Positions 5,881-6,162 of a DNA stretch of 6,162 nt are shown piece by piece. The DNA comes from Planctomycetota bacterium (GTDB taxonomy: Bacteria; Planctomycetota; UBA1135; UBA2386): contig JAEUHU010000053.1 of NCBI GenBank assembly GCA_016793305.1, positions 1 through 6,162 on the forward strand. Direction: 5' to 3'. How positions within the stretch are numbered: the first letter of the stretch is position 1; each line of letters starts with the position of its first letter. Under the pieces are notes generated by a model. The model was not told the origin of the DNA, searched no databases, and saw only the letters and a program-made list of their open reading frames with translations. The position numbers were made by a program, and so were the translations under genes.

Positions 5881-6162
5881 TCAGTGTCCGCCGCCGCCGC
5901 CGTGTGCGTGCCACAACAGCAGCTGCGGCACGAAGCCGAACACCAGCGTCGCGATCACGAGCAGCCGCAGCAGGGGCGGCAGCCACGCGCGCGGTCGCCC
6001 GGAGCCCGTCAGGCCCGGTCGCGTGCGGCCGCTGAACACGCCGAGGTAGACGCGGTAGAAGCCGACGCCGTTCATCGCCGACACGAAGATCATGCCGGCG
6101 GTGAGCCAGTTCGAGTGCTCGACGAGCGCGTGGAAGACCAGGTCCTCGGCGAAGAAGATCAC
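5881..6162 (-). CDS. C-terminal end of an ion-translocating NADH-dehydrogenase/antiporter-type membrane subunit (NuoL/M/N or Mrp family), partial
   Basis: The last 93-94 codons of a gene entering from the right edge; its N-terminus is outside the window, so the GTG at the edge is not evidence of a start. The segment opens with FFAEDLVFHALVE, followed by a membrane helix with an Asn (LTAGMIFVSAMNGVGFYRVYLGVF, about 21-44), a basic Gly/Pro/Arg loop, and a last helix (LLRLLVIATLVFGFVPQLLL, about 64-83). This order matches the end of NuoL/NuoM-type proton-translocating subunits: a Phe...Glu element after a Gly-Pro loop, a helix ending in Arg-x-Tyr, and a final hydrophobic helix. These are inner-membrane channels of complex I or of related ion-pumping complexes. 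The tail WHAHGGGGGH is Gly/His-rich and unusual. Which subunit this is, and which complex, cannot be told from this fragment. The next gene starts 114 bp downstream. Confidence 0.7.
   Translation of the reverse strand: MIFFAEDLVFHALVEHSNWLTAGMIFVSAMNGVGFYRVYLGVFSGRTRPGLTGSGRPRAWLPPLLRLLVIATLVFGFVPQLLLWHAHGGGGGH

Noticed and set aside
1..6162. Search for a defence system, CRISPR array, RNA gene or intact insertion sequence
   Set aside because: No spaced repeats, tRNA-like cloverleaf, transposase catalytic domain or terminal inverted repeats were seen. The Rpn remnant alone does not make a system.

Overview
High-GC bacterial DNA that most resembles a Planctomycetota chromosome. The strongest hint is the secreted protein at 3110-4465. 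It ends in a module beginning with a Tyr-Gly-Thr-Gly-Cys motif and containing a Met-Pro-Gly-Cys motif, a type I recall from many secreted proteins of marine and freshwater planctomycetes. The assignment rests on recall and was not checked by a search. Every gene has strongly G/C-biased third codon positions except a small remnant at 4497-4934.

Layout, left to right. (1) A minus-strand protein runs off the left edge (1-1250). It is open for 416 codons, with an N-terminal membrane anchor and a helical, HEAT-like body. (2) A small secreted protein with six cysteines (1326-1742, minus) lies 75 bp upstream of it. (3) An extended short-chain dehydrogenase/epimerase of the dihydroflavonol-reductase/HpnA type (1939-2907, minus) comes next. 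(4) After a 202-bp divergent gap is a secreted beta-propeller protein with the Tyr-Gly-Thr-Gly-Cys tail (3110-4465, plus). (5) Convergent with it, after 31 bp, is an orphan C-terminal half of an Rpn/PD-(D/E)XK-type transposase-nuclease (4497-4934, minus). It abuts the stop codon of (6) a phytanoyl-CoA dioxygenase-family oxygenase (4931-5593, minus). (7) The start codon of that gene overlaps the stop of a 58-residue lipoprotein (5590-5766, minus). (8) The C-terminal end of an ion-translocating NADH-dehydrogenase/antiporter-type membrane subunit enters from the right edge (5881-6162, minus).

The only clear functional unit is the lipoprotein-oxygenase pair, which is translationally coupled through ATGA. 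The rest looks like a mixed chromosomal stretch of cell-envelope and metabolic genes. I see no CRISPR array, tRNA, rRNA, intact insertion sequence or recognisable multi-gene defence system. No gene-free stretch exceeds 300 bases; the longest gaps are 202 bp (2908-3109) and 196 bp (1743-1938).
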